From: Cheilinus undulatus
Lineage: Eukaryota; Chordata; Actinopteri; Labriformes; Labridae
Direction of reading: 5' to 3'
DNA length: 64,000 nucleotides
Assembly: GCF_018320785.1 (NCBI RefSeq)
Contig: NC_054869.1
Coordinates: forward strand, 15,944,698 to 16,008,697
This document shows positions 46,260-57,400 of the stretch, one piece after another; position 1 is the first letter of the stretch, and every line of letters begins with the position of its first letter. The notes beneath the pieces were generated by a model. It searched no databases and was not told the origin of the DNA. It worked only from the letters and a program-made list of their open reading frames with translations. The translations under genes were made by a program, and so were the position numbers.

Positions 46260-46420
46260 CGTAGCTCGCTCCTTTCGACACTGCTGGTACTGCCCAGAGA
46301 CCGCTGATTACAATGACGTCATGAGGTGCTGCAACGGCGCGTGGTCCCTCCCTCGTGGGTTGTGATTGGCAGAAAGGGGCACTGACGGATTTACTGTAAA
46401 GTATTAACCAATGAAATCAT
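46260..46420 (-). promoter_or_regulatory. pitpnb core promoter with CRE and CCAAT box
   Basis: A perfect CRE palindrome TGACGTCA lies at 46314-46321, 55 bases upstream of the ATG, and a CCAAT box (ATTGG on the plus strand) at 46365-46369, about 105 bases upstream. CpG density rises (GCAACGGCGCG) and no TATA box is seen. This is a typical housekeeping promoter layout. The start site must lie between the CRE and the ATG or within the CRE region. Confidence 0.65.
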
Positions 46421-49147
46421 TTCCTGTAAGCTTTTAGCCGCATCCCTTCAGCAGGTCTGATCAAGCAGAAAGTTATTAAAACAACACCGGTAATCAAGCA
46501 GTTATGTGAATGTATTTAGGAAGCTCACTCAGAAGCTGTTTTAAAATGATGCCTTTAAGCACTGAGTTTTATTTTTCACTGAAAGGCATAAAGCTTACTT
46601 CCTTTGTCCAACAATGACGTGTCCTTACACCTGTTGCCTAGCGTTGGTTGTATTTGTTATCTACTGTAAATATTGCCTGCTTAGGCAGTGGCTCCTAACA
46701 TTTACCTCTCCATGCATCTATCAACCTATTGACACTGATATTTTTATTTCTCACACGTTAAAAGAAAATGACAAAAAATGGTAAATTATTTGACAAATAA
46801 AAAGAAAAGATTTAAATAAACCCACTGCCAACACTGACTCCCATATTCAAAACTATGCAAAAGTAAGAAAAGGAATATGTTTATCCATATTCAAATTTAT
46901 TTGTCCCTACCCCTTATCATCTTTTCAAAACCAAAGTATAACACCCCATGTATGTCTGTCTGCAATGTATGAAAGTGCTGTATGTGTATATATTTAGACC
47001 TATGCATCTATCTCGATATTGATGTATTCATATCAAACATGTTACAAGGAAATAGAAAAAATAATTAAGAGAAAGAAAGCATGAATACAGTGCCTGTAAA
47101 AATATGTACCCCCTCGGATGTTTTACCTTTTTATAGATTTTATAAATCAATCATGGTAAATTCAATTTTGCTTTTTGACAAAGAAAATTTACGAGAAACC
47201 TTTTTTAATGTCAAAGTGAAAACAGGATGTCAAATAAAGATGTGTAATGTAAAATAAGTGACTGCATTATTATTATTCACCCCTTCAAGTCAATATTTAG
47301 AAGTTGCCTCTGTGGCTGCAATCACAGCATCGAGTCTGTGTAGATAGGTGTCAATTAGACTTGCACATCTGGGCACTGCTATTTGACTCCATTCTTCTTT
47401 GTATGAACAGCCCCTTTGAAGTCCAGCCACAAGCTCTCTTTTGGATTGAGGTCTGGGCTTTGACTCAGTCACTGCAGAACATTCAACTTGTTGTCTTTAA
47501 ACCATTTTTTGTTGAGCTTGTGCTGTATGTTTTGGGTCATTGTCTTGGTAGAGTATAAATCATCTCCAAAGCCATCGTCTTCTTGCTGACTTAAAAAGAT
47601 TGTCCTTCAGGATCTTCCACATAAATTTTACCTTCTACCTTTATAAGCCTTCCAGGGCTGGCTGCTGAGAAGTATCCCCACAGCATGATGCTGTCATCAC
47701 AATGGTTCACAGTGGGCATGGTGTGTTTGTAGGTTTTGGTGTCTGCCAAGCAGTCTGATGGCTGAAAAGCATCATTTTGGTCTCATCAGACCAAAGAACT
47801 CTATTCCACTTGACCATGGGGTCTCCTGCATGTCTTCTGGTGAACTCCAGTGAAGATTTAATGAGTTTTCTTCAACAATGGCTTTCTCTTTGCCACTGTC
47901 ATGTAAAGCTTTGAGTGGTGAAGAACCTGGAGAATGCTTGTTGTATGCAGAGTCTCTCTCATCTCAGCTGCTGGAGATTGTAACTTGGACTCATATGTGT
48001 CGTGGTGGTGTCTCTCACTAGTCCTCTTCTTGCACAGATACTCAGTTTGTGAGGACGCCTGATCTAGACAGATATACACGTGCCATATTCCTTCCATTTC
48101 TTGATGATGGATTTAACTAAACTAGTGCCTTGATTTTTTTTCTCCAACCCTGGAATTTTACTTTTCAATAACCTTGCCTGAATTGCTTGCAGTGTTATTT
48201 TGTCTTCATGGTGTAATGGTAGCCAGGAATACTGATTAACCAGTGACTGGACCTTCTTGAATGAGGTGTCTTTATACTAAAATCACTTAAGACACATTCT
48301 TGACACATTGCACTCAGGTGATCCCCATTTCACTAATTGTGAGACTACTAGCACTAATTGGCTGGACCTTTGTGAATTTGATCAGTCACTTTAGAGGGGG
48401 TGAATATTTATGCAAAAATTGACATTACTTTGTAGAAATCTGTTTTTACTTGTACCTTTAAGAGTGTTTTTGTTCGTTTTTTTTTTTTACAAAAAAAGTC
48501 AAATTATATTGACCATGAACAGTTCCTACCCCTTTTTCTACTTTTAAACAGCTGTAACACGAATATTCATTAGCAGAAGATAAATTATATGCATACTTGA
48601 TGAGTTTGACAAACTACTGCATGTTTTTCTCCTTAGTGATTCAGAGTAGGTATTTGGTACCATTTCAGAATCAAACTGGCTCTTTGCTTTGCTTTCTCTA
48701 TCTCTATCCATTCCCTCTGTCTTTCTATCATTTTTGGGCTGTCAGCATTAATCACGATAAATTAAGGTCCACAATTAGTGCATTAATTTTTTCCTTCGCC
48801 ATTAATCACATGCTTTTTGTCTGTCTCAGCACACGTTGGTTAACAGCGGCTATGTCCCCCTGCAGCCACATGAAAATTGGTAAAACAAAAAATCACCAAT
48901 CCTTGATGTCTCATAGAAAACAGACAGCTCAGTGGACAAGTCAACAGTCATCTGCACCTTTTCAGTCTACAACAAGTTCCTTCTGTGGTTAATATTTGTC
49001 ATTATCTTCAATCTAAACAATGTTCCTTATTTTCTTATTAAAAAAAAAAGACGCCTGTAGACCTAAACAGGAACGGGAAGTAATTTATGCTTTCTTTCTT
49101 TCTGTCTGTCTATTATTTAGGAATACAAGAAAGCAAACATGTTGTTT
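46421..49147. other. Intergenic region between pitpnb promoter and ttc28 3' end
   Basis: About 2.7 kb, holding a Tc1-like relic (47085-48480) and a probable hAT fragment near 48736-48830 (GGGCTGTCAGCATTAATCAC, similar to a common repeat starting GGGCTGTCAATCGATTAA). No gene. A 131-residue plus-strand frame at 48597-48992 crosses the hAT-like piece and is not credible. Confidence 0.65.
47085..48480 (-). mobile_element. Decayed Tc1-like transposon
   Basis: Left end ACAGTGCCTGTAAAAATATG, with GTACCCCCTCGGATGTTTTA following; right end GAGGGGGTGAATATTTATGC, consistent with inverted ends of a known teleost Tc1-like family. On the minus strand transposase pieces survive: LIDTYLHRLDAVIAATEA, QDNDPKHTA (second catalytic Asp) and a SQSPDLNP-type phrase. 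They are in different frames with stops, so the element is inactive. Confidence 0.7.
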
Positions 49148-49153
49148 TTTTAT
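49148..49153 (-). terminator. Candidate ttc28 poly(A) signal AATAAA
   Basis: Read as TTTATT on the plus strand; the first strong canonical hexamer noted after the ttc28 stop. Confidence 0.45.
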
Positions 49154-49859
49154 TGAAACATTTTACTGATAAATGACAGATGGTTGTCATGAAACTTTCA
49201 TGTTTAATCTCAAAAAATCATGGGCTAAAAAGTCATACATGGTACTTAACATTGAATAGCAAGAGAATCCATGCTTCAAAGCAGACACTCAATTCACAAA
49301 GAAATCAGGCCAAATGCCCATTTGATTTCGATAAAAAATATTAAATCTTTTTTTCCACTCTATCCATCTTTACATGGTACAGGTTTGTTCACTTATTAAT
49401 AATATAAAAACGCTTAATACTGATTGTGAAACACTGGAATTAATTTACAAAACATAATAATAATTATTATAATATTAATAACAATAACAAACAATAATAA
49501 CAATAACCATTAAATTTAAAAACAAAAATAAATTGAATGGAGGAAATCAGTCAGAGCTGTTGCATCCTGGCCCATACAAACAGCAAAGATTTGGAGGGAA
49601 ATACCAAATGGCATTTACATATACCTGACACACAGTTAAACACAAACACAGTATCAGGTCGTTGAGTTTTTCTCATTGCCATTTACAGTGTTATGGGCAC
49701 AAAGACAAGACCCTCTCTATAGCGTTCATGTGCCTCTGCAGGATCACACTCACTGACCAATCAAATCTTCTCATTGTCAGTCAAGCTCTAAAAGTGCCCT
49801 ACTCCTCCAGCACACAGGATAGCAAATAATGGATCAAAGTACAGAACCCTTTTAATGTC
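49148..49859 (-). other. ttc28: ttc28 3' untranslated region
   Basis: Runs from the stop codon (49860-49862) to a canonical minus-strand AATAAA at 49148-49153, about 0.7 kb. AT-rich with AATAAT-type runs near 49450-49520. The end is inferred from the hexamer only. Confidence 0.55.
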
Positions 49860-51472
49860 TCAGCATTTAGAGGAAGGGAAAAATCTTCCAGGCGACAGGA
49901 ACTTGTATCCATTGCCAGCAGGTAGTCGAATAGAACGAGCACCAGGGCTGCTGCTTGTGGAAATAGTAGGTGATGGGGCAACTTTTCTGGGGTTGGAGCA
50001 GTGGTGTCCATTTGAAGAGTTTTTGCTGCTCCTATCGAGTGACTGCAGCCCCAGCTCCCGCAGCTCCAGGCTGTCTTGGGTGTCATTCGGGGAGCAACGG
50101 CGTGGGGAGAGGTTCAGAAGGCTCAGTACATCCCTGCTGGCAGAAGCAAGGGGTCCAGACGCTGTGTGGACAGCTTTGACAGGACCGAGATGTTGGTGTT
50201 GTTGGGCTGCAGCGTTAGCCCAAAAGGTCTTCAGATTGTGTATAGCTTGGACTTTTTCATCAATAACCCCTCTTCTCAGTCGGTCCAGGTCTGGCGCATC
50301 AGCGGACGTAGAGCAGGCTGAGCCTGTCGAGGAGTAGGACAGAGCAGGGGAAGGAGCACTACCAGCTGGGGACTGGTGACCAGAACTTGGTGATACATTG
50401 CTGGGAGAGCGGGAGATGTGTCCGCTGTATGGGGAGCTTGGATACTTTAATTTGAACTGTGCATGGCTGTCTAGAGTGGGAGAAGGATGGCTACCCTCCT
50501 TTTGGGAAGACTCAGAGACTGCAGGGCTGTTGTAGCCAGAGCTTATTTTCTGCAGGGAAGATGAACGGGAGGGGGGTTTTGGTCTTGGGGAAGACTGAGC
50601 CCGGCCACTGGCACTGCTGTTAGGACGGCTGAATGCGCTGGTTTCAGAGGAGCGGAAGGCGCTGCTCCGGGCTGAGGCTCCTCCAGCTGTCCCACCTTCT
50701 GCCCCGGCCCGCTGAAGACTCCCCACAGCTCGAAGGTGACTATGAGTCTCCTCCAGGATCTTCTGGGCCAGCTCCTGAGGGTCGAGAGGGGCTGTTTTTT
50801 CTTCCTGAGACTTGACGGTACTGTCTGTCTCTGTACTGGACTGGTCAGATTCACCTGTATCTGAGCTGCTCACCTTTCCAACCTTCTGGAACGGTGAGTT
50901 TGGGCTGGGCACCAGGCTGGTTTTGATAGGTGATGTGGGGGTGCTTACACTGCCCCTTGATGAAACTGATACAGAGTAGCCTCTCCCTGCTCCTGTGCCT
51001 GACCCACCAACAACCCCTCTCCCTCCGCGGTGGTGGCGTTGGCTGTGTCCTGGTGGCAGAGGCAAAGAGTCACAGTGACTTCCCAGCGGTTCGCTGCTGA
51101 TTATAGAAAAGCCCTCGTATTCTTCCTCGTCCCCTCGAGCTCCTGCCACCGCAGCAGCTGCCCCATGTGGGGAGGAGCGACTACGGGGGACATGAGGGTG
51201 TTTGTGTACAGAGTAGTGTGCTGTGGCCCCGCTGCGCTGCCGATGACTGAGGAAATCACAATCTGACTTGGAAGCAAAGCTCATGGAGGATGCTACGGAG
51301 CTGAGGCTGTACACAGAGATGGCATCTGATGCCTGATTGTCCAGGCAAGGGGGAGAGAATGGAAGGCTTGAGTATCCCATGGGCAGGGGGTTCGACACAG
51401 ACTGGGCTGAAGCTAATGACTCAAGGGAAGAGGAGCTGTCCAGGCTCAGACGCTTGGGTAGTTCTGTTGAGT
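49860..51472 (-). CDS. ttc28: ttc28 last coding exon, Ser-rich tail
   Basis: 1,613 nt encoding the last 537 residues. Starts DSTELPKRLSLDSSSSLESL, includes SDAISVYSLSSVASSMSF, DEEEYEGFSIIS, SPNSPFQKVGK, SSDTGESDQSSTETDSTVKS, DPQELAQKILEETHSHL and DVLSLLNLSPR, and ends PGRFFPSSKC. It is low complexity, rich in Ser/Pro and SP sites, and probably disordered and phosphorylated. The conserved islands suggest short binding motifs. Many opposite-strand frames here are shadows of this exon. Confidence 0.95.
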
Positions 51473-54400
51473 CTGAAGAAGGAGAGAGAAGAACAGTTAT
51501 TCAAGAAATTAAATTCAGTCAGGGACACTCTTGTCATATTATTAACCATGTTTTTTTGTCTAATGGATATACATTTTTGTATGGGGGTGATGGCTCTGCT
51601 CAAAATATGCACCCTTGGTCAGTCAAGCATGCACTGACTTTTCCCTGACTTTCCAGGGAGTGCATGGCTAGAAACCCCCATATGGATGGATACATTTATG
51701 ACAATGCATATTGAATAAAATTAAATTCATTCAAAAGCATCAATCCATAGTAGCATGAATCTGAATATGAGGGTGCAACTAGATTTATGCTATAAAGGAG
51801 AAGGCTGGGGTGGAGGAGGTTAAGCTTTACCAACAGCAACAGTGTGGTGCATCACCATTAATAAAAGCAGGGATTAGTGAGAAGTACGTCATATTTAAAT
51901 ACACAGCTGTATTGAGAGGAAGAGCTATGATTGGCTGTGGGCACTGGGTGATAATTAAGATCAGCATGCTGTCAGCAGATCATGGCGGGCCACATGACTA
52001 CCGTGTCCTGCATGAACTGACGCTAGCCTCCTTAAATTAAGAGGAACAGAAATTACAGAACTAACATTAGAGAATACGTCTACTTACCAAACAGTGCCAG
52101 CAGAGCCTGGAGAGCAAAGTGCAAGGTGCGCCGGTTGGCCAGTTTGCCGGTCTTCAGCACCACTTCTTCTTGACCAACCTCACATAAATCAAATCCTGCA
52201 CACACACCCACACAAGAGGACCACAGACAAGACTTAATAATAATACAATGTGAATCTTAAGAAGCACATGGATGCATGAGAAGCAGGAAGTTAAAAGTGA
52301 GTTTTCTTCTTGAGTGGACATACCAAGTGCAGCCAGAAATTCATGGCAACCTGGTAGTCTCCACAGCTGCACACTAATGGACACCTGGATGGGCAAGAGG
52401 GAAAAATCCTGTTCTTTCTCTCCTGTTTGGAGCTGGACTAGCACCTGGTGGAGCTGCAGAAGATGAGGGGACAAAAGGGTAAAGAGGTGATGGTTACCAA
52501 GGACAAGAATGCATTAATCTAGTGAATACTACTGAAGTGATTGATGGTAAAAAATAATGTGTGGGATAAAACAATTACAGTTGTATCAACAAAGTAAATC
52601 CTCCAAATGATGTAATTTATCAATTTAGAGAAATTCTTCCCTTTCAGGTTTAAAACTCCAGATATTATGACAACAAACTCAGTAACAAGATTTTCAGGAG
52701 TGGGTATAAAACTGTTTCATAACAATTTGAGTCAGAGGACTATATGCCTGGAAAAACAGGGAAAGGGTTGGAGCTTTGTTGTGCTTTACACGTGCCCTGC
52801 TGAGAGCACACACGCCTGTTTTGTTGAGGATTACTGGGATTTGAACAGAGACACCTTTGTCAACCTGACGTAACTGTGCACAAAGTAAAAACGTGTCTCT
52901 TTTCCTCACTCTGGGATAATGGGAGGCAGGCTTTTACATCATAGCTTTATCCTTTCTACCACCCTGAAATATTGCTTTGACCTCTAATGAACCTAGTTCT
53001 AAATCCTAAAATACTCAAAAACCCATACAACCTTTTAGCAAGAAAGAGCAATGATAAAAAGGAACAACACAAACAGTTTGCGACATGAAGTGAATCAAAG
53101 TGCTTCACACAGTGTGTAAACAACTAAAATAGTTTAACTTTATGCTGTTTTTACACATGACTTAATGTTTGAAAAAAGACAGAAAGCAGAAGTTGGATTA
53201 GTGGGACAGAATGGGAGGGAGTGCATTTAAGTGAGGGCAAACTTACCATCGCCACCATATTTTTAACAGCCTTCAGACAGCACGTTAAGGGGAAGGGGAA
53301 AGAGAATAGGATTTAATGGCATGCACACAGACCATTCACAGAGGATAAAAGGGTTCAGGTCAAAAAGGAGGATAACAGTAAAAAGTAAAACAAACATGTA
53401 TCATAGTAATAAGTTTTGTGCAATAAGCATGCATACACTCTCCCAGGTTTTTGTCATTATTTGCAATGTGAAGCATCAAATCTGCTAATCAACAATGAAG
53501 TAGATGGCTTTGAACTGTCACCATGTGACAGTCACGTCACACGTAAACACTGCAGTGTAAGATTAATTCTTTGGAGCTTGGTAGAAAGAGAAAAAGACCC
53601 AGTCTGTACTTAAGACTTTGTATTCGAAGTGTAATTGTTAAGCATTCCTGCCGCATTTTAACCCTGATTAATCCGATGCCTAAGCAGTCAGTGTGGTAGC
53701 CTGTGTCCTCTCTTGACGTAACTGTGTTATGTCATAATACAACCCTGATATTTTCTTCTAGCAGGAACCTCTTGGTACCAAGTAAGTTTAAGAATAGTGA
53801 AAACATGTGCCTGTATTTCTTAACACTAACAGGAACTGTATTTGACAACTGAACCAAAGACTAATTTGTTTTGTGGTGCATTAAATGTAAAAAAAATCCA
53901 GCAGTGCTTGTTTGAGCTGCAGCTGCCTACCCGGTTGATGAGCTGCTCTCCTGCCTCTGAAGCAGTGATGAGTTTGCACAAAGCTTGGAGAGCTGGCGGT
54001 GGTAGACCTGAGGGATGGGATCAAAGAAAGATCTTAAGCATTCATACACCAGGCATGCTCTTATGACTCGACACATGATATATACTGAAATAATGAGGAT
54101 GCAGCCAGCCGATGCAAACAATTTTAAAACACCTCATATATAATTACATATGAGTGAAATGCAGTAGAGGTTTGATGTCTTTTAAACTGTAGTGTGAAGA
54201 CTGAATCAGATGCGTACCCAGTAGTGACTGCAAAGTGGTGCTGCACTGCTGGAGCCTGTCTCCTGGATCAGCAGTTGGAAAGAAGACTGCAGCAGGGATA
54301 CCAGGGCCTGCAGAGTCAAGACGGAAGCCCACAGCTGTAAGCAGGGCCTGCCAGCCTGGGACGCCGCCCACCTTATTCTCCACACTCTGCTGGGATGTAT

Positions 54401-57400
54401 ACATAGAGTTACGCTGTCCATTCTGTATCCTCTGAAGAGACTTCTCCACCTGTGTACACAAGAGTCAGGCAATTCAATGTCTTTCTTTGTGACATTTCTT
54501 TAACTAACAGTTCTTGGTGTGTGTTCATGTCTCACCAGGTGGAGCAAAACTCTCAGAGCATCGCGTGCCCGATCTGGATACTGCAGAATCTCTGCCAGGG
54601 CTTGGCCAATGAGAGAAGAGGGGCTGTTAAGCTTGACATCATTACCGATCAGCATGTATCCTGGAAAGACAAAAATCATTCAAAGATGTCAACTGCAAGG
54701 TCGTCTTTGCAATTAATGGAACAAAGAGCGAACACATAAATGAACTGCAGCTCTAACCTGCCCAGTTGGAGGGGTGTGAGTACTGCTTGCTGCTCTGCAC
54801 AGTCTTCATAGCATCTGCCAGAGCTGCACTCGCCTTGGTCCCATTAAGCAGGGCAGTGTAAAAGGCATGGACAAAAACTTTGGATGCTGCGACAGGGACA
54901 GGCCACAAGGACACGAGAACACATTGAGCTCCAGCAGCCAGGAAGGCCCGAGTCAATCCAACAACACCGTCGGCTGTCACTTTGCTGCTAGACTCCTGGT
55001 ACGACCTGGAAGCACAGATGCACATCACCGGATAAGGAAATTTTAAACATTTAACAGGGTTATATTTTGAGCACTATTAATTTTAAAAAACTTCTCTCTT
55101 CTAAGTCATTCAAATTCTTGATCTTTCTTGGTATGTACATGTATGACCTTTTTCTTGTAAATAAACTGATTTCACCTTAAAGAACTTACAAGTTTTCTTA
55201 AATAACTTCACACCCACAGTAGAGAACAAGATGTTTTTCACCAGAAAATGTAGCCCCCTCTTCTGGACGTTAATTAAACTACAATGGCCCTTTCCTTAAG
55301 CCATGTTCCAATTTGTTGCATGCCCATTTTTCCCAGTATTTTCTGTAAAAAAACTTCAGTGTCTGCGGTGAAGTCTAAAAAAGGATGAATATGGCTCTAG
55401 TTTTTGGCTTAAAGGAAGCTTTTTACTGCTGTAACTTGAATAAGATTAAATATCTACTATATAAATATGGTGAAGGTCAGGCAAGGTGTATTTATTTATA
55501 GAGTGCAATTCAGCAATTTAAAATGCTTTACAGAGTAAAAAAGAAAAGGGCATTCAAAGACAGGACATTGAGGGGAAAAATAAGATCTTAGAAATATTTC
55601 ACATATGTAAATATAAGCTCAAACAGGAATGAATCATCCAACGTACCCCAGCACCACCAGCTTCACAGGTAACCTCAGGTCAAGAATATCAGCTGCTGTA
55701 AGCAGAAACTCCTGGAGGGGTGGACTGTCACAGATGCTCTCCACATCACTGCCATCATCCTGCATGTGGAGAGACTCTGGGATGGTGTAACCGCTTCCAA
55801 TGGAGCCCTTCCTGCCTCGACCACTGCTTCCTCTCCTCCCCCCTGCACCTCTCCCCACTGTTCCCACACCAACGCTTGCACTCGCACCACCAGGCACACC
55901 CTCTGGGTTTGGGGTGAGCACCAGAGCTGCTAGCTTCCAGGAAATGTGGGTGGCAAAGTGGGCACATTCAGCCTGCGTGAGGGCACTCATCACTCTTTCC
56001 TTGGTGGCCACAGAGCCGGCCAGAGGTTGGCAGCCGAGCAGCTCAGCCACCATGAGGGCCTCCTCTTCTGCAGAGGGCATGGGTCCCCACAGCCAGCGGT
56101 CCATCACAGGTGAGGGCAGCCGAGGGTTCCCAACCACTGCTGCCATGGAGACACCACCACAGGGAGCAGGTCCAGGGCGTCGGGAGTGAGCCTAGAAGAA
56201 TAAAAAGCAAAGGTTTTTAATTTGTAGAGACAACAGCTCAGTCATGTATTAAAAATACATACAACCTCTGTCAATATTTTCCAACAATGTGAATAAGAGG
56301 TTCTACCTTTGCACTGGAGCCAAGGCCATGGATGGAGGGAACAGCGATGAGGCTGAAGCGCTCATACAGGTATTCATTGGAAGAGCTTCCTTTCAGAAGG
56401 GCGAAGGGGATGAGGTACAGTTCTCCCTCCAGCACCATCACAAGCTGTCTGTGTCTGCCAACAGGCCCACTGGAGTGCATCAAGCCCTATCAGACCACAG
56501 GATTAGTATGAAAATAAAACAAAATATCATCCAATTTTAACTCCTTTTTTTCTGTAATTGCATTTTTCTCTTTTCTCTGTCACTTGACTGCATCAACAGG
56601 CAGTCAATGAGCCATACAGGCAGTGCTCACCCCTTCCATAGGTGCGATTAGCAAATCATAAAGTGCTCGCAGTGGAGGCTTTCCAAGGTTGCTTGAGCGA
56701 CGAGGCAGGGAAGAGTTGCCATCTTTGGCAGGTGACATGGTGTTACTGAAAAGGCTTGTCATACTCTGGCAACTCCTGCATGAAAAACAAAATAATTCCG
56801 TTAATCCTGAACATGATACTTGATGCTGCAGATAAGTGGCAATTTGTCACATTGTGCATGCACTATTAGCTCCAAAAATATATGGATGTACAGGGCTTTT
56901 TGTGTTTTGTTTGAATTACAAAATAGATTCCTGTCTCCAAAGTAATGATATAAAAAAAGAAGGCCATGCAGGAGTCCCCATAAATTTCAAAACTAGTATC
57001 AAGTCCAATCTGATATTTAAAGGGAAGTAAGGAACTCCTAGGCATGTTTTGAGCATTGAGGTCTTCCTTTAAGCTTCCTTGTAAGATTTCTGCCAAGTTT
57101 GCAAGCTCTGATGAGGATCTCAATGATCAAAACATGTTGGCTTTTTTTAGCCAACATGCGGTTAAGACATTATGATCATTTTTTTTACATGTTTTGTGCT
57201 TTGAATGCCTGGTTTTGCTCTCTGTAGTGTGCACAACTTTCTTTTGTCATCTTCTTAGACCACACTGAGCAACCAGTCATCCCCCTTTTTTCTTCAGCCT
57301 GACTTTACTGTATTATTTATCTGTGACAGTGATAAAATAAACATGGCTGTTTTATGATCCTTAGGTCCAGGACTGTACTGTAGGAAAAGTCACAATTACA

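Noticed and set aside
48597..48992. 131-residue plus-strand frame
   Set aside because: Spans a hAT-like repeat fragment; no domain and no neighbouring exons.
49855..50337. 160-residue plus-strand frame
   Set aside because: Lies exactly opposite the Ser-rich last exon of ttc28, whose codon bias leaves the other strand open.
55800..56189. 129-residue plus-strand frame
   Set aside because: Shadow of the CHAT exon of ttc28; no homology signature.
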